The notes below the pieces were generated by a model. The model saw nothing but the letters and a program-made list of their open reading frames with translations, did no database searches and was not told the DNA's origin. From an uncultured Bacteroides sp. (GTDB lineage Bacteria; Bacteroidota; Bacteroidia; Bacteroidales; Bacteroidaceae), in assembly GCA_944320865.1 (NCBI GenBank), contig CALUJC010000001.1:61748-125747 (forward strand): DNA of 64,000 nt, written 5' to 3'. This document shows, piece by piece, positions 43,081-51,503 of the stretch (position 1 is the first letter of the stretch; each line of letters opens with the position of its first letter). The position numbers and the translations under genes are program-made.

Positions 43081-44064
43081 ATGAAGACAAAAAAAGCCCT
43101 CAAGTATTCCTTTATCGGCGTGGTGGCCATCATTGCCCTGCTGCTATGCGCCGGCTACTTCACACTCGGCTTTGCCCTGCAACCCAGTGCGCTGGACACC
43201 CGCAGCCGCGACCTCACCGCCTCTTATGAGCACATGGTCAAAGAATTTCCCGAACTGGAGGTGTGGATAGACAGTCTGTACCAGGCCGGTGCCCTGCGCG
43301 ACTGGTATATAGAAAACGAACGCGGCGAACAGCTGCACGCCATCTACGTCCGCGCAGCACAACCTACGCAGCGCACAGCCGTCATCGTGCATGGCTATAC
43401 AGACAATGCCGTGCGGATGCTGCACATCGGCTACCTGTACAGCCGCCTGCTGGGCTACAACATCCTGCTGCCCGACCTCCATGCCCACGGACTAAGCCAA
43501 GGCAGTGCCATACAGATGGGTTGGCTGGACCGCCTAGACGTGTTGCAATGGATGGAAACAGCCGACGAACTGTTTGGCCGCGAAATAGGAGGAACTCAAA
43601 TGGTAGTGCATGGCATATCAATGGGAGCAGCCACCACCATGATGGTGTCCGGCGAGGTGCAACATGGCATCCACCAAGCACCCTACGTGAAGTGCTTTGT
43701 GGAAGACTGCGGTTATACCAGCGTGTGGGATGAATTCAAAGGCGAACTGAAAGCCCGGTTCCACCTGCCACCCTTTCCATTGCTGCACATAGCCAGCAAG
43801 CTCTGCGACTGGGAGTACGGCTGGAACTTCCGCCAGGCATCGGCCTTGGAGCAGGTGAAGAAGTGTACCCTGCCCATGCTGTTTATCCACGGCGATAGCG
43901 ACGACTTTGTGCCCACCTGGATGGTACACCCCCTCTACGAGGCCAAGCCCGAGCCCAAAGAATTGTGGCTAGCTCCCGGCCCAGGCCACGCACTGTCCTA
44001 CAAGCACAACCCCGAAGAATACACAGCACGGGTAAAGGCATTCACCGAAAAGTATATCAACTAA
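43081..44064 (+). CDS. Membrane-anchored alpha/beta hydrolase
   Basis: A 327-residue protein with an N-terminal membrane helix (SFIGVVAIIALLLCAGYFTL) and an alpha/beta-hydrolase domain. The oxyanion region is AVIVHGYTDNA, the nucleophile elbow HGISMGAA (Ser), the acid Asp in HGDSDDFVPT and His in GPGHALSY: the triad is complete. It is probably a periplasm-facing esterase, lipase or peptidase of unknown substrate. Start ATG 43081 is preferred over the TTG six bases upstream. Confidence 0.85.
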   Translation: MKTKKALKYSFIGVVAIIALLLCAGYFTLGFALQPSALDTRSRDLTASYEHMVKEFPELEVWIDSLYQAGALRDWYIENERGEQLHAIYVRAAQPTQRTAVIVHGYTDNAVRMLHIGYLYSRLLGYNILLPDLHAHGLSQGSAIQMGWLDRLDVLQWMETADELFGREIGGTQMVVHGISMGAATTMMVSGEVQHGIHQAPYVKCFVEDCGYTSVWDEFKGELKARFHLPPFPLLHIASKLCDWEYGWNFRQASALEQVKKCTLPMLFIHGDSDDFVPTWMVHPLYEAKPEPKELWLAPGPGHALSYKHNPEEYTARVKAFTEKYIN

Positions 44065-44095
44065 ACTCACCTTGTAATTCTATCTTCTATTTAGC

Positions 44096-44998
44096 ATGAA
44101 GAGACTGACAGTTTTATTATTCCTTTGTCTAGCCCTCCCCCTGTGGATGCAGGCCAAGGTATATACCCCCGACAACCTGCCCAAGGTGCACCTGCAAAAC
44201 AAGTACCGTTACCTGTGCGACCCCGAAGGCATACTCTCCTCCGCCGCAACAGACAGCATCGACCGCATGCTCTACCGCCTGGAACAACAGACAGGCATCG
44301 AGACCGTGGTGGCCGTAGTGCCCAGCATCGGGCAGGCGGAGTGCTTCGATTTCTGCCACGAGCTGCTCAACTCGTGGGGCGTGGGCAAGAAGGGGAAGGA
44401 CAACGGGCTGGTCATCCTGCTCGTCACCGACCAACGGTGCATACAGTTCTACACCGGCTACGGCCTAGAGGGCGTGCTGCCCGATGCCATCTGCAAGCGC
44501 ATACAGGTGCAGGCCATGATTCCCTACCTGAAGAACGAACAATGGAGCGAAGGCATGGTAGCCGGCATACGCGCCACCTGCGCCCGGCTGGACGGCTCGA
44601 TGGAGAACGACAGCGGCACCGGTGAGGATGACAGCCTTTGGCCCGTATTCGTGTTCCTTGGCTTCATCGCCTTCGGCATCATTGCTGTCATATTGGCCGT
44701 GCGCGCGGCAAGCAAGTGCCCCAAGTGCGGCAAGCATAAGCTGCAACGCGTCAGCAGCCAGACGGTATCCATCCACAACGGCGTAAAGACCGAGGAAGTG
44801 ACCTACCTGTGCCGCCACTGCGGGCACGTGGTGACCCGGCGCGAACGCCACGGCAGCGACAACTACCGGGGCGGACGTGGAGGAGGCCCCGTCATCTTCG
44901 GCGGAGGAGGTTTCTTCGGTAGCGGCGGAGGAGGCTTCAGCGGCGGCAGCTTCGGAGGCGGAAGCGGGGGCGGCGGGGGAGCAGGCTCCAGGTTTTAA
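44096..44998 (+). CDS. TPM-domain membrane protein
   Basis: A 300-residue protein with signal peptide (MKRLTVLLFLCLALPLWMQA), an extracytoplasmic TPM/Psb32-like domain (DPEGILSSAATDSIDRMLYR, VILLVTDQRCIQFYTGYGLE), one membrane helix (PVFVFLGFIAFGIIAVILAV, about 180-200), a Cys4 zinc-ribbon (CPKCGKHKLQ ... CRHCGHVV) and a Gly/Ser-rich tail. TPM proteins often pair with LemA and are linked to membrane protein quality control; lemA is indeed downstream, but separated by a toxin-antitoxin module. Confidence 0.88.
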   Translation: MKRLTVLLFLCLALPLWMQAKVYTPDNLPKVHLQNKYRYLCDPEGILSSAATDSIDRMLYRLEQQTGIETVVAVVPSIGQAECFDFCHELLNSWGVGKKGKDNGLVILLVTDQRCIQFYTGYGLEGVLPDAICKRIQVQAMIPYLKNEQWSEGMVAGIRATCARLDGSMENDSGTGEDDSLWPVFVFLGFIAFGIIAVILAVRAASKCPKCGKHKLQRVSSQTVSIHNGVKTEEVTYLCRHCGHVVTRRERHGSDNYRGGRGGGPVIFGGGGFFGSGGGGFSGGSFGGGSGGGGGAGSRF

Positions 44999-45016
44999 TG
45001 AAGAATGAAGAACTAA
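44997..45016. repeat. Short aatgaag-type repeat at the TPM stop codon
   Basis: aatgaagaatgaagaactaa begins within the TAA stop of the TPM gene. Same type as at 30323, 33470 and 35954. It marks the left edge of the inserted toxin-antitoxin pair. Confidence 0.6.
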
Positions 45017-45044
45017 GAATATTCTCCTTATCATAAGTAATGAC

Positions 45045-45052
45045 TATATTTG
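45045..45052 (+). promoter_or_regulatory. -7 box of the second toxin-antitoxin pair
   Basis: TATATTTG, 24 nt before the ATG at 45077. No TTTG at 19-21 nt upstream. Confidence 0.55.
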
Positions 45053-45076
45053 CAAAGCATAAAAAAAGAAATCCAT

Positions 45077-45325
45077 ATGACAACAGCAGAATTAGAAGGC
45101 CGTAAAATGGTACTTATCCGGGAAATTGTGAACCACTTCAATACGGAAGAAGCCCTGCAAAGACTTGCTGAGGCGTGCAGCATCATACGTAGTAAAGAGG
45201 ACAGTGCATCTTCCGAGTTTCCCCCCGAACTATTTCAGAAATTAACAGAAACAGTTGAACAACAATATGAAGCCGGACTATGCCTCACTGATGAAGAACT
45301 TGACAAAGTAATACAGACATGGTAA
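45077..45325 (+). CDS. Probable antitoxin
   Basis: An 82-residue acidic helical protein (MTTAELEGRKMVLIREIVNH, then FNTEEALQRLAEACSII) overlapping the following RelE/ParE-type gene by 7 bp. I recognise no DNA-binding motif with confidence. Its position as the first gene of an overlapping pair makes it the antitoxin. The start is set at the ATG at 45077, 24 nt behind a -7 box; an upstream in-frame start at 45050 would overlap the -7 box. Confidence 0.7.
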   Translation: MTTAELEGRKMVLIREIVNHFNTEEALQRLAEACSIIRSKEDSASSEFPPELFQKLTETVEQQYEAGLCLTDEELDKVIQTW

Positions 45326-45645
45326 TCAAATGGTCTCCAGTAGCAATAAATAGCTTAGAAGAAGTTTATAACTTCTATCTGGCTCAAGCCAATGCAACCG
45401 TAGCCCACCGGATTATTATGGAAATCCGTCAAGAGGTGCGCTATCTGCTCATTTTCCCTACCATCGGAAGTGTACAAGAACAAAACGGGAAAGCAACACA
45501 ATATCGGTATATCCTCAAGCAGCACCATAAAATACTCTATACCATAAGACAAGACTGCATTATCATTGCTTATGTTTGGGATACCCGGCACAACCCTAAA
45601 ACCCTTGCTAAGATTTTAAAACAACAAATAGACAAAGAAGTATGA
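45319..45645 (+). CDS. RelE/ParE-superfamily toxin
   Basis: A 108-residue protein of the ParE/RelE type: IKWSPVAINSLEEVYNFYLA, the middle RQEVRYLLIFPTIGSVQEQN, then YRYILKQHHKILYTIRQDCI and VWDTRHNPKTLAKIL (the ParE C-terminal DxRxxP motif is seen as DTRHNP). It probably inhibits gyrase or translation. It overlaps the antitoxin by 7 bp and the downstream lemA start by 4 bp (ATGA), so lemA may be translated from its message. Confidence 0.85.
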   Translation: MVIKWSPVAINSLEEVYNFYLAQANATVAHRIIMEIRQEVRYLLIFPTIGSVQEQNGKATQYRYILKQHHKILYTIRQDCIIIAYVWDTRHNPKTLAKILKQQIDKEV

Positions 45646-46226
45646 AGAAAACAACCACCCTTATCATCATCGCCATCATTGCCGTCATTACCATCTGGAC
45701 AGTGTGGGGCTACAACGACCTCGTCAGCATGGACGAGAACGTAAGCAGCCAGTGGGCCAACGTGGAGACGCAGTACCAGCGCCGCGCCGACCTCATCCCC
45801 AACCTGGTGAACACCGTGAAGGGCTATGCCGCCCACGAGCAGGAAACGCTGAAAGGCGTAGTGGAAGCCCGCAGCAAGGCCACGCAAATCAAGCTGGATG
45901 CCTCCGAACTGACGCCGGAGAAACTGGCACAATTCCAGCAGGCACAAGGCGAACTGACCACGGCCCTGAACAAGCTGCTCGCCATCCGCGAAGCCTATCC
46001 CGACCTGAAAGCCAACCAGAACTTCCTGGAACTGCAAGCCCAGCTGGAAGGCACGGAGAACCGCATCAACGTGGCGCGCAAGAACTTCAACGACGCCGCA
46101 AAGGATTATAACACCGCCATCCGCCGCTTCCCCAAGAATATCCTGGCCGGAATGTTCGGCTTCAACAAGCGCGCCTACTTCGAAGCACAGGAGGGTGCCG
46201 AGGTGGCTCCGACGGTGGAATTCTGA
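45642..46226 (+). CDS. lemA: LemA family protein
   Basis: A 194-residue LemA protein: N-terminal membrane anchor (LIIIAIIAVITIWTVWGYND) followed by the long helical domain with VSSQWANVETQYQRRADLIP, NLVNTVKGYAAHEQETL and the C-terminal FNDAAKDYNTAIRRFPKNIL. LemA proteins pair with TPM proteins; the partner lies at 44096-44998. The start overlaps the toxin stop by 4 bp, so expression may now depend on the toxin-antitoxin promoter. An array starts 2 bp after the stop. Confidence 0.95.
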   Translation: MKKTTTLIIIAIIAVITIWTVWGYNDLVSMDENVSSQWANVETQYQRRADLIPNLVNTVKGYAAHEQETLKGVVEARSKATQIKLDASELTPEKLAQFQQAQGELTTALNKLLAIREAYPDLKANQNFLELQAQLEGTENRINVARKNFNDAAKDYNTAIRRFPKNILAGMFGFNKRAYFEAQEGAEVAPTVEF

Positions 46227-46227
46227 T

Positions 46228-46315
46228 GTAGTATCACCACCATGGTAGTGTAGTATCGCTACCGTGCTGGCGTAGTATCACTGCCCCGGTGGCGTAGTAT
46301 CGCTACCGGGGCATT
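46228..46315. repeat. Intergenic array, four 22-nt units
   Basis: gtagtatc occurs at 46228, 46250, 46272 and 46294, an exact 22 nt period. Individual units hold short dyads (gtag-tatcg-ctac). It begins 2 bp after the lemA stop, between convergent genes. Confidence 0.85.
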
Positions 46316-46433
46316 CATTTACAGACTGTTACGAAGGGATAAAAACAACGGGGGATGAAACGCTGTGGAAACGCGTCATCCCCCTTCATTGTTTACAAAT
46401 GGTTAGAGTAAGCGAGAGATTTTTGCTACCTGC

Positions 46434-48308
46434 TTATTCAGCTTTCATCACCAACTCCAAGTCGGTGCCCGACTTCACGTTAAGGGTCTTAAAGCCTACG
46501 CATTGCAAAGAAAGCATAGCGTCGGGCGAAGAAAGCCGCAGTTCAAAACGGCCGTCCTTGCCGGTTACAGTTCCGTGCTTGGTACCGGCCTCGAGCACAA
46601 TAACTCCGGGCATCGGCTCGCCGTCTTCACCCTTCACAATGCCGGTAGCCGATTGGAGGGACAATGTTTCTACATTCACTTTGCTTACCTGCCCACGCAA
46701 AAAGTCCTTCACACTGTCCACCAGTTCCTGTGGCACATCGCCCTCGGTCCTCAGGCTGAGCATGTGAATCTGCTTGGTCTTTACCATTATCACACCGTTC
46801 TCCACGCCCCGGGTGCCATAAGCTGCAGCCTTATCCCCTTTCAATATGGTGATGCTCTCAATTTTGTCTGGAGACACCTGCGCCTTAAAGGCATCCCATT
46901 CCATCACTTTTCCATCTACTACAACCACCGGTTCCTTTACCTTGGGTGTGGACAACTGCTCCGCCAACACCGACGGGAAGAAAATAGGCAGGGTAAACTG
47001 TACGGGCACCGGCTTACCATCCTTCATACCGGGCTTCCAGCGGGGCATCGCCTCTACCAAGCGGATGGCTTCAGCATCAAACTCCTCGTCCAAGCCGCGC
47101 AGCAGTTTAGGGTTCACCACCCGCCCTTCTTCATCGACCGTGAACTGAATAATGACATTGCCGCTCCGCGTATCGACCAACGGATGCCGCATGTTGTCTT
47201 TCACGTACTTCCGCAAAGCCTCTGACCCGCCGGGAAACTCCGGGGACTGGTCTACGCCCTCATGCGCCACAGCATCGGCCACCTTGTCCTTCAAGCGGGA
47301 AGTCACCAAAGTGTCTGGCTGAGGAACAACACTTTCCGGCACATTTCCTTTCACAATTGCCGATAAATCGCTAACTTTGGCAGCAGCAATCTCACTTGCT
47401 ACACCCGAAACTTCGGGACGGGCGAAAGCAACCACTGCAATGGCTGCCAGCGGAAGTACGTAGAGGTACTTGGCGCGTGCCCACGGACTGGATTTTCTTT
47501 TTGTCATCATAGTGATACGTTTTTTAAGTTTACTGTGATTAAAGCTGTTGGCAAGAGAGTAGAGCCTTGTGCCGACAGCTTTTTTTATTAATAATAATTG
47601 GTATTCCTTCGCGTTGACGCCCGAGGCCAGCACAGCCTCGTCGGCCTCGTATTCGTGTACATTCTGCAGCTCCTGCTTCAAGAGCCAGGCGGCGGGGTTG
47701 AACCACTGCAACGTGATGCACACGTCGGCCAGCAGCAAGTCCCACGAGTGGCCGCGGCGAATGTGCGCCAACTCGTGCAGCAGGATGGCGCGGCCGTCTT
47801 CCTGCAAGTCCTTGCGCGAGATGACGATGTAGCTCATCCAGCTGAAGGGAGCAATCTCCCGGTCGTGCACCAGCAGGCAGACGCCCCGGCAGCCGGGGAC
47901 ATAGCCGCCCACATCCTCCCTCCGGGCGGAGCGCAGCAGGGCAAGCAGCCGGCACAGGGAATAGCCTCCCCGCAGCACGAAGAACACCGCCCCCGCCACG
48001 TACACCAGCAACACCCCTTGCACCCACGGCACTTCCACATGGGCGGCGTCTGGTACTGTTTCGGCCACGGGCGCGGCAGCCATCATCAGCAGCCATTGCT
48101 CCAGCGAGAGCATGGTTTGCCCCACCTCGGAAGGGTGCTTCATGCTGACCTCTGCCAGCGGCAGCATGCACGACAGCACCAACACGCCCAGCAACGCCAG
48201 ACGGTTGAAGCGGTGAAACGTCTCGCGACTGAGCAGCAGGCGGTAGAACAGGTAGAACGCCGCCAGGCAGAGGGCGGACTTGAGGATGTAGACTAAAAAG
48301 AGGCCCAT
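46434..48308 (-). CDS. M56 (BlaR1-like) peptidase fused to TonB and TonB-receptor-like domains
   Basis: A 624-residue membrane protein. Residues 1-270: four membrane helices and an M56 zinc peptidase with LLHELAHIRRGHSWD (about 176-190) and HEYEADEAVLASG. Residues ~285-300: a further helix (YLYVLPLAAIAVVAFARPE). Residues ~350-445: TonB C-terminal domain (SPEFPGGSEALRKYVKDNMR, VIIQFTVDEEGRVV). Residues ~460-530: a stretch like the SusC plug (ITILKGDKAAAYGTRGVENG). The C-terminus: a carboxypeptidase-regulatory-like domain (GIVKGEDGEPMPGVIVLEAG). It probably senses an envelope signal and cleaves the BlaI-type repressor of the same operon. What it senses is unknown. Confidence 0.88.
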   Translation of the reverse strand: MGLFLVYILKSALCLAAFYLFYRLLLSRETFHRFNRLALLGVLVLSCMLPLAEVSMKHPSEVGQTMLSLEQWLLMMAAAPVAETVPDAAHVEVPWVQGVLLVYVAGAVFFVLRGGYSLCRLLALLRSARREDVGGYVPGCRGVCLLVHDREIAPFSWMSYIVISRKDLQEDGRAILLHELAHIRRGHSWDLLLADVCITLQWFNPAAWLLKQELQNVHEYEADEAVLASGVNAKEYQLLLIKKAVGTRLYSLANSFNHSKLKKRITMMTKRKSSPWARAKYLYVLPLAAIAVVAFARPEVSGVASEIAAAKVSDLSAIVKGNVPESVVPQPDTLVTSRLKDKVADAVAHEGVDQSPEFPGGSEALRKYVKDNMRHPLVDTRSGNVIIQFTVDEEGRVVNPKLLRGLDEEFDAEAIRLVEAMPRWKPGMKDGKPVPVQFTLPIFFPSVLAEQLSTPKVKEPVVVVDGKVMEWDAFKAQVSPDKIESITILKGDKAAAYGTRGVENGVIMVKTKQIHMLSLRTEGDVPQELVDSVKDFLRGQVSKVNVETLSLQSATGIVKGEDGEPMPGVIVLEAGTKHGTVTGKDGRFELRLSSPDAMLSLQCVGFKTLNVKSGTDLELVMKAE

Positions 48309-48338
48309 GGCACATTAGTTTTTGGGTGATACAACGTT

Positions 48339-49565
48339 TTACTTCCGGCACACGATGACTACCACCGGATTGTCTTCCTCGCCTATGCCCGACAGGGGGG
48401 CAAGCGCAGGGTTGCTTCGGGCTTCGGGATGCTCGTCCAGCCAGGGCAGAATGTCGTCGGGCAGCAGCAAGGAGGCATATCCGCCCTGCGCGGTGCTTGC
48501 AGTGGGGCGGAAAGGCAGAAAGCCGTTGATGTCGTCCGCCAGCCCTTCGGACTCAGGTGCCATGCGGGTCGTCTGTGTCCGGCGGTTGTAGATGCCGTTC
48601 AGCGTCTCCGGGCGGTCGTCATAAAGGCCACGCACGCATTGGAAGAAGAGGGTTTCCGTCCCCTCCAAGATGCACATGGGGAGAATCTTGTCGTGGCTGC
48701 CCTCGCCGTTGGCGCGCTCCTCGGCAGGGAAGTGCCAACGGCCCGTGTGGAAAGCCACGGCAGGCTGCAGGCGGTTGTCCACTACATTATATATAGTGTC
48801 GCAAAAGCTTTCTTTAAAGCGCACATGCCCCGCATGGCTCCATAAGTTGCTGCCCATGAGGTTGGCCGACACGCTGCCATCCTGGAAACGTGTCAATATC
48901 ATGCCGCCATTGCCGAACTTCTTTACGCTGATGCTGCTGATGTCCTGCAACCCCATGGGCGGAAGCATGGGCAACAGGCTGGAGACGGTATCGCACCCAT
49001 GCCCCGCCTTGTCGAACAGCAGCAGCGCACGGGCATGGGCGTTCATCTGAGCCAGGTTGGCATAGTAACCCACAATGATGGAGTCGGAAAAGGCATAAGC
49101 CGTGGGCATCTCGGGCGGAACGGGCACCTTGAGGCTGCCTTGATAATGGCCACGGAGGTCGTACACCTGCAAACGGTCGGGGTAGCGGACGAAATACAGC
49201 AGGCCGTCCCACGTGTTGTAGTAGGCAGAAGCCGAAGAATACGCCTGCGGGTCTTCGCCCCTATGCCCTATCTTGGCCACGAAATGCCCGTCCTGCCCGT
49301 CAAAGCTGAACACATTGCCGCCCGATGAAACCAGGATGTAGCCGTCCAGAACCTGCACCGAGGGATTGCGCCCGATAAGGCACGAGTCGTTCGTCTCCAG
49401 CGGCACGTAGCGCACCGAGTCGCCCAGGTCGGAGAGCCTCAGCCCATCCATCGCGGCCACGGCTCCCTCCACGTCGACAACCGCCAGGTCGTCGGTCACC
49501 ACCGCAGCGGGTTGGGAACATGCAGCCAACGCCAAGGCTGCCACTATACATTTCAACTGTTTCAT
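48339..49565 (-). CDS. 6-bladed beta-propeller lipoprotein
   Basis: A 408-residue lipoprotein (MKQLKCIVAALALAACSQPA, lipobox ALAAC). The mature protein is the Bacteroidetes '6-bladed beta-propeller' type, with YVPLETNDSCLIGRNPSVQV as its hallmark and repeats such as FSFDGQDGHFVAKIGHRGED and LQVYDLRGHYQGSLKVPV. Function is unknown; it may bind a ligand at the cell surface or in the periplasm. The start ATG overlaps the blaI stop by 4 bp and the M56 gene follows 30 bp later, so a repressor-lipoprotein-sensor operon is likely. A longer upstream frame overlapping blaI was rejected. Confidence 0.8.
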   Translation of the reverse strand: MKQLKCIVAALALAACSQPAAVVTDDLAVVDVEGAVAAMDGLRLSDLGDSVRYVPLETNDSCLIGRNPSVQVLDGYILVSSGGNVFSFDGQDGHFVAKIGHRGEDPQAYSSASAYYNTWDGLLYFVRYPDRLQVYDLRGHYQGSLKVPVPPEMPTAYAFSDSIIVGYYANLAQMNAHARALLLFDKAGHGCDTVSSLLPMLPPMGLQDISSISVKKFGNGGMILTRFQDGSVSANLMGSNLWSHAGHVRFKESFCDTIYNVVDNRLQPAVAFHTGRWHFPAEERANGEGSHDKILPMCILEGTETLFFQCVRGLYDDRPETLNGIYNRRTQTTRMAPESEGLADDINGFLPFRPTASTAQGGYASLLLPDDILPWLDEHPEARSNPALAPLSGIGEEDNPVVVIVCRK

Positions 49566-49930
49566 TTTCTTTCCTCCACTTGTTTTATCAATGCTTTCAA
49601 CTCGTCCAGCGAGATGTCTTCCTCCTGTACCAGCGAGGAGACGGCGCCCAGGTACGAGTTGTTGAAATACTTGCTGATGACACGCTTCAAGGTGCCCTTG
49701 CTGAACTCCTCGCGCGACACCACAGGATAATACTGGTAGGTATTGCCAAATGCCTTGTGGGCCACGTAGCCCTTCTCCTCCAGTCCGCGCACAATGGTGG
49801 ACAGGGTGTTGAAGTGCGGCCTGGGCTCGGCGTAGAAGGCCAGCATCTCCTTCACGAACAACGGACCTTTCTCCCAAAAAAGACCCATGATTTCTTCTTC
49901 CTTTGCAGTCAATCCTTTCATAACCGGCAT
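49562..49930 (-). CDS. BlaI/MecI-family repressor
   Basis: A winged-helix repressor of about 122 residues: MKGLTAKEEEIMGLFWEKGP, then PHFNTLSTIVRGLEEKGYVA (recognition helix region) and a C-terminal dimer helix (ISLDELKALIKQVEERK). It would be cleaved or released through the M56 protein. The start is uncertain: ATG 49930 (MPVMKG) is used; 49921 (MKGLTAKE) and 49960 (MSLFVSS) are possible. Two dyads just upstream are its probable operators, so the operon should be autoregulated. Confidence 0.88.
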   Translation of the reverse strand: MPVMKGLTAKEEEIMGLFWEKGPLFVKEMLAFYAEPRPHFNTLSTIVRGLEEKGYVAHKAFGNTYQYYPVVSREEFSKGTLKRVISKYFNNSYLGAVSSLVQEEDISLDELKALIKQVEERK

Positions 49931-49964
49931 ATTTCTGTTAGACGAAACAAATAACGACATTTTA

Positions 49965-49998
49965 TAGTTCACGAACTAATCTTTTTAGTTAAACTAAA
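49965..49998 (-). promoter_or_regulatory. Twin dyad operators of the BlaI-type repressor
   Basis: Two dyads: tagttcacgaacta (49965-49978, six-base arms) and tttagttaaactaaa (49984-49998, seven-base arms). Their centres are about 20 bp apart (two helical turns), fitting two repressor dimers on one face. They lie directly upstream of the repressor gene, in the divergent region to the hemerythrin gene. Confidence 0.6.
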
Positions 49999-50033
49999 CT
50001 AAAGCATATAGTTGGCCAAGGGAAAGGCATAAA

Positions 50034-50082
50034 AATACCTACTAATTGCGATTGACAGATTCGAAGAAAAGCCGTTTCTTTG
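50034..50082 (+). promoter_or_regulatory. Promoter and operator of the hemerythrin/luxR operon
   Basis: -33 ATTG (50051-50054), 20 nt, -7 TTTCTTTG (50075-50082). The dyad AATACC-N8-GCGATT (50034-50053) shares its last three bases with the -33 box. The same arrangement is found at 51754-51802 and 61567-61615. A second partial copy (atacctacta) lies at 50101-50110. Confidence 0.65.
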
Positions 50083-50116
50083 CAGCCGGAAAGAACAAAC
50101 ATACCTACTATTTGCT

Positions 50117-50821
50117 ATGGACAAACCTCACAAATATGGAGCAGACGACCACATGAGCGACCTCATCTGCGACAACTACTCGCTGCTGATGGTGATGAGC
50201 CGTTTCGGCCTGGCGCTGGGATTCGGCGACAAGACGGTGCGCGAGGTGTGCCAAGCCCAGGGCGTGGACTACCGCACCTTCCTGGCCGTGGCCAACTTCA
50301 TCAGCGAAGACCAATACACTTACAGTGAGGACGACACGGACTTCTCGCTGACCTCGCTGATGGACTACCTGAAGCGTGCCCACACTTACTTCCTCGACTT
50401 CAACCTGCCGGCCATACGCCGCAAACTCATCGAAGCGCTGGACTACGCCGGGGGTGCCGACCTGTCGTACCTCATCATGCGCTTCTACGACGAATATGCC
50501 AAGGAGGTGCGCCGCCACATGGAGTATGAGAACGAAGCCGTCTTCACCTACGTGCAGGGGCTGATGCAGGGACGGCTGGACGAACACTACGACATAGCCA
50601 CCTTCGCCAGCAAGCACAACCAGATAGACGCCAAGCTGAAGGAACTGAAGAACATCATCATAAAGTATTACCCCGCCGGACAGTGCAACAACCTGCTCAA
50701 CGCCGTGCTGTTCGACATCTTCAACTGCGAGCAAGACCTCGCCTCGCACTGCCAGGTGGAGGACTACCTCTTCGTGCCCGCCGTGGCCGCCGTGGAAAGG
50801 AGACTGAAGAATGGACAGTAA
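50117..50821 (+). CDS. Hemerythrin-domain protein (RIC/ScdA-like)
   Basis: A 234-residue protein. The N-terminal ~50 residues (MSDLICDNYSLLMVMSRFGL, TVREVCQAQGVD) resemble the ScdA N-terminal (DUF542) helix, and the remainder is a hemerythrin-like four-helix bundle with likely di-iron ligands in KRAHTYFLDF, RRHMEYENEAVF, SKHNQID and ASHCQVEDYLFVP. Relatives repair or sense damage to iron centres by NO or oxygen. It overlaps the luxR-type gene by 11 bp, so sensing followed by gene regulation is possible. The sensing role is inferred. Confidence 0.85.
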   Translation: MDKPHKYGADDHMSDLICDNYSLLMVMSRFGLALGFGDKTVREVCQAQGVDYRTFLAVANFISEDQYTYSEDDTDFSLTSLMDYLKRAHTYFLDFNLPAIRRKLIEALDYAGGADLSYLIMRFYDEYAKEVRRHMEYENEAVFTYVQGLMQGRLDEHYDIATFASKHNQIDAKLKELKNIIIKYYPAGQCNNLLNAVLFDIFNCEQDLASHCQVEDYLFVPAVAAVERRLKNGQ

Positions 50822-51428
50822 CAACACGCCACTGAAGATTGTAGTAGCCGACTCTTCCGCCATACTGCGCAGCGGGGTGGCCGCCGTGCTGAAGCGGCTG
50901 CCCGGGCTGAACATCCAGCCCGTGGAGATTGCCACCTCCGAGTCGCTGCGCCACTACCTGCAGCTGCACCGCCCCCAGGCCGTCATCGTCAGCCCCACGC
51001 TGGGCGGCTGGCTCGACCTGCCCGCCCTCAAGGCCGAGGGGCGCAACGGCGAGGCGCGCTACGTGGCCCTCGTCTCCACCGTCATCGACCCCGCCGCGCT
51101 GCGCGGATACGACGCACAAATCTCCATCTGCGACGACCCCGACGCCATTGCCGACCGCCTGGACAGCCTGCTGCGCGCCCCCGGCGATGAGCCGCGCGAC
51201 GCCGGCACCGAGGCGCTGAGCCAGCGCGAGAAGGAGATAGTGACCTGCGTGGTGAAGGGCATGACCAACAAGGCCATAGCCGACCGCCTGTGCCTCTCCA
51301 TCCACACCATCATCACCCACCGGCGAAACATCGCCCGCAAGCTGCAGATACACTCCTCGGCCGGGCTCACCATCTACGCCATCGTCAACAAGCTCGTCGA
51401 GCTGGGCGACATCAAAGACCAACTGTAG
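50811..51428 (+). CDS. LuxR-type regulator with a degenerate receiver
   Basis: A 205-residue NarL-like regulator. The C-terminal HTH is clear: EALSQREKEIVTCVVKGMTN, KAIADRLCLSIHTIITHRRN, IARKLQIHSSAG. The N-terminal receiver fold is recognisable (KIVVADSSAILRSGVAAVL), but the usual phosphorylated Asp is replaced: the strand reads AVIVSPTLGG, with Ser61-Pro62 at that site. So it is probably not controlled by a kinase, and no kinase gene is nearby. Overlap with the hemerythrin gene suggests direct coupling. It is a good candidate for binding the AATACC-N8-GGTATT dyads. Confidence 0.85.
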   Translation: MDSNNTPLKIVVADSSAILRSGVAAVLKRLPGLNIQPVEIATSESLRHYLQLHRPQAVIVSPTLGGWLDLPALKAEGRNGEARYVALVSTVIDPAALRGYDAQISICDDPDAIADRLDSLLRAPGDEPRDAGTEALSQREKEIVTCVVKGMTNKAIADRLCLSIHTIITHRRNIARKLQIHSSAGLTIYAIVNKLVELGDIKDQL

Positions 51429-51503
51429 TCCGCCCCGTAGCGCCATCCTTCGGAAAAGGAACCGCCCTACGGGGCATTTTTTTGCGCGATACGACCCGGT
51501 TAA

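Noticed and set aside
48339-49877. 512-residue version of the propeller lipoprotein
   Set aside because: The extension runs antisense-like through blaI; the lipoprotein signal starts at the ATG at 49565.
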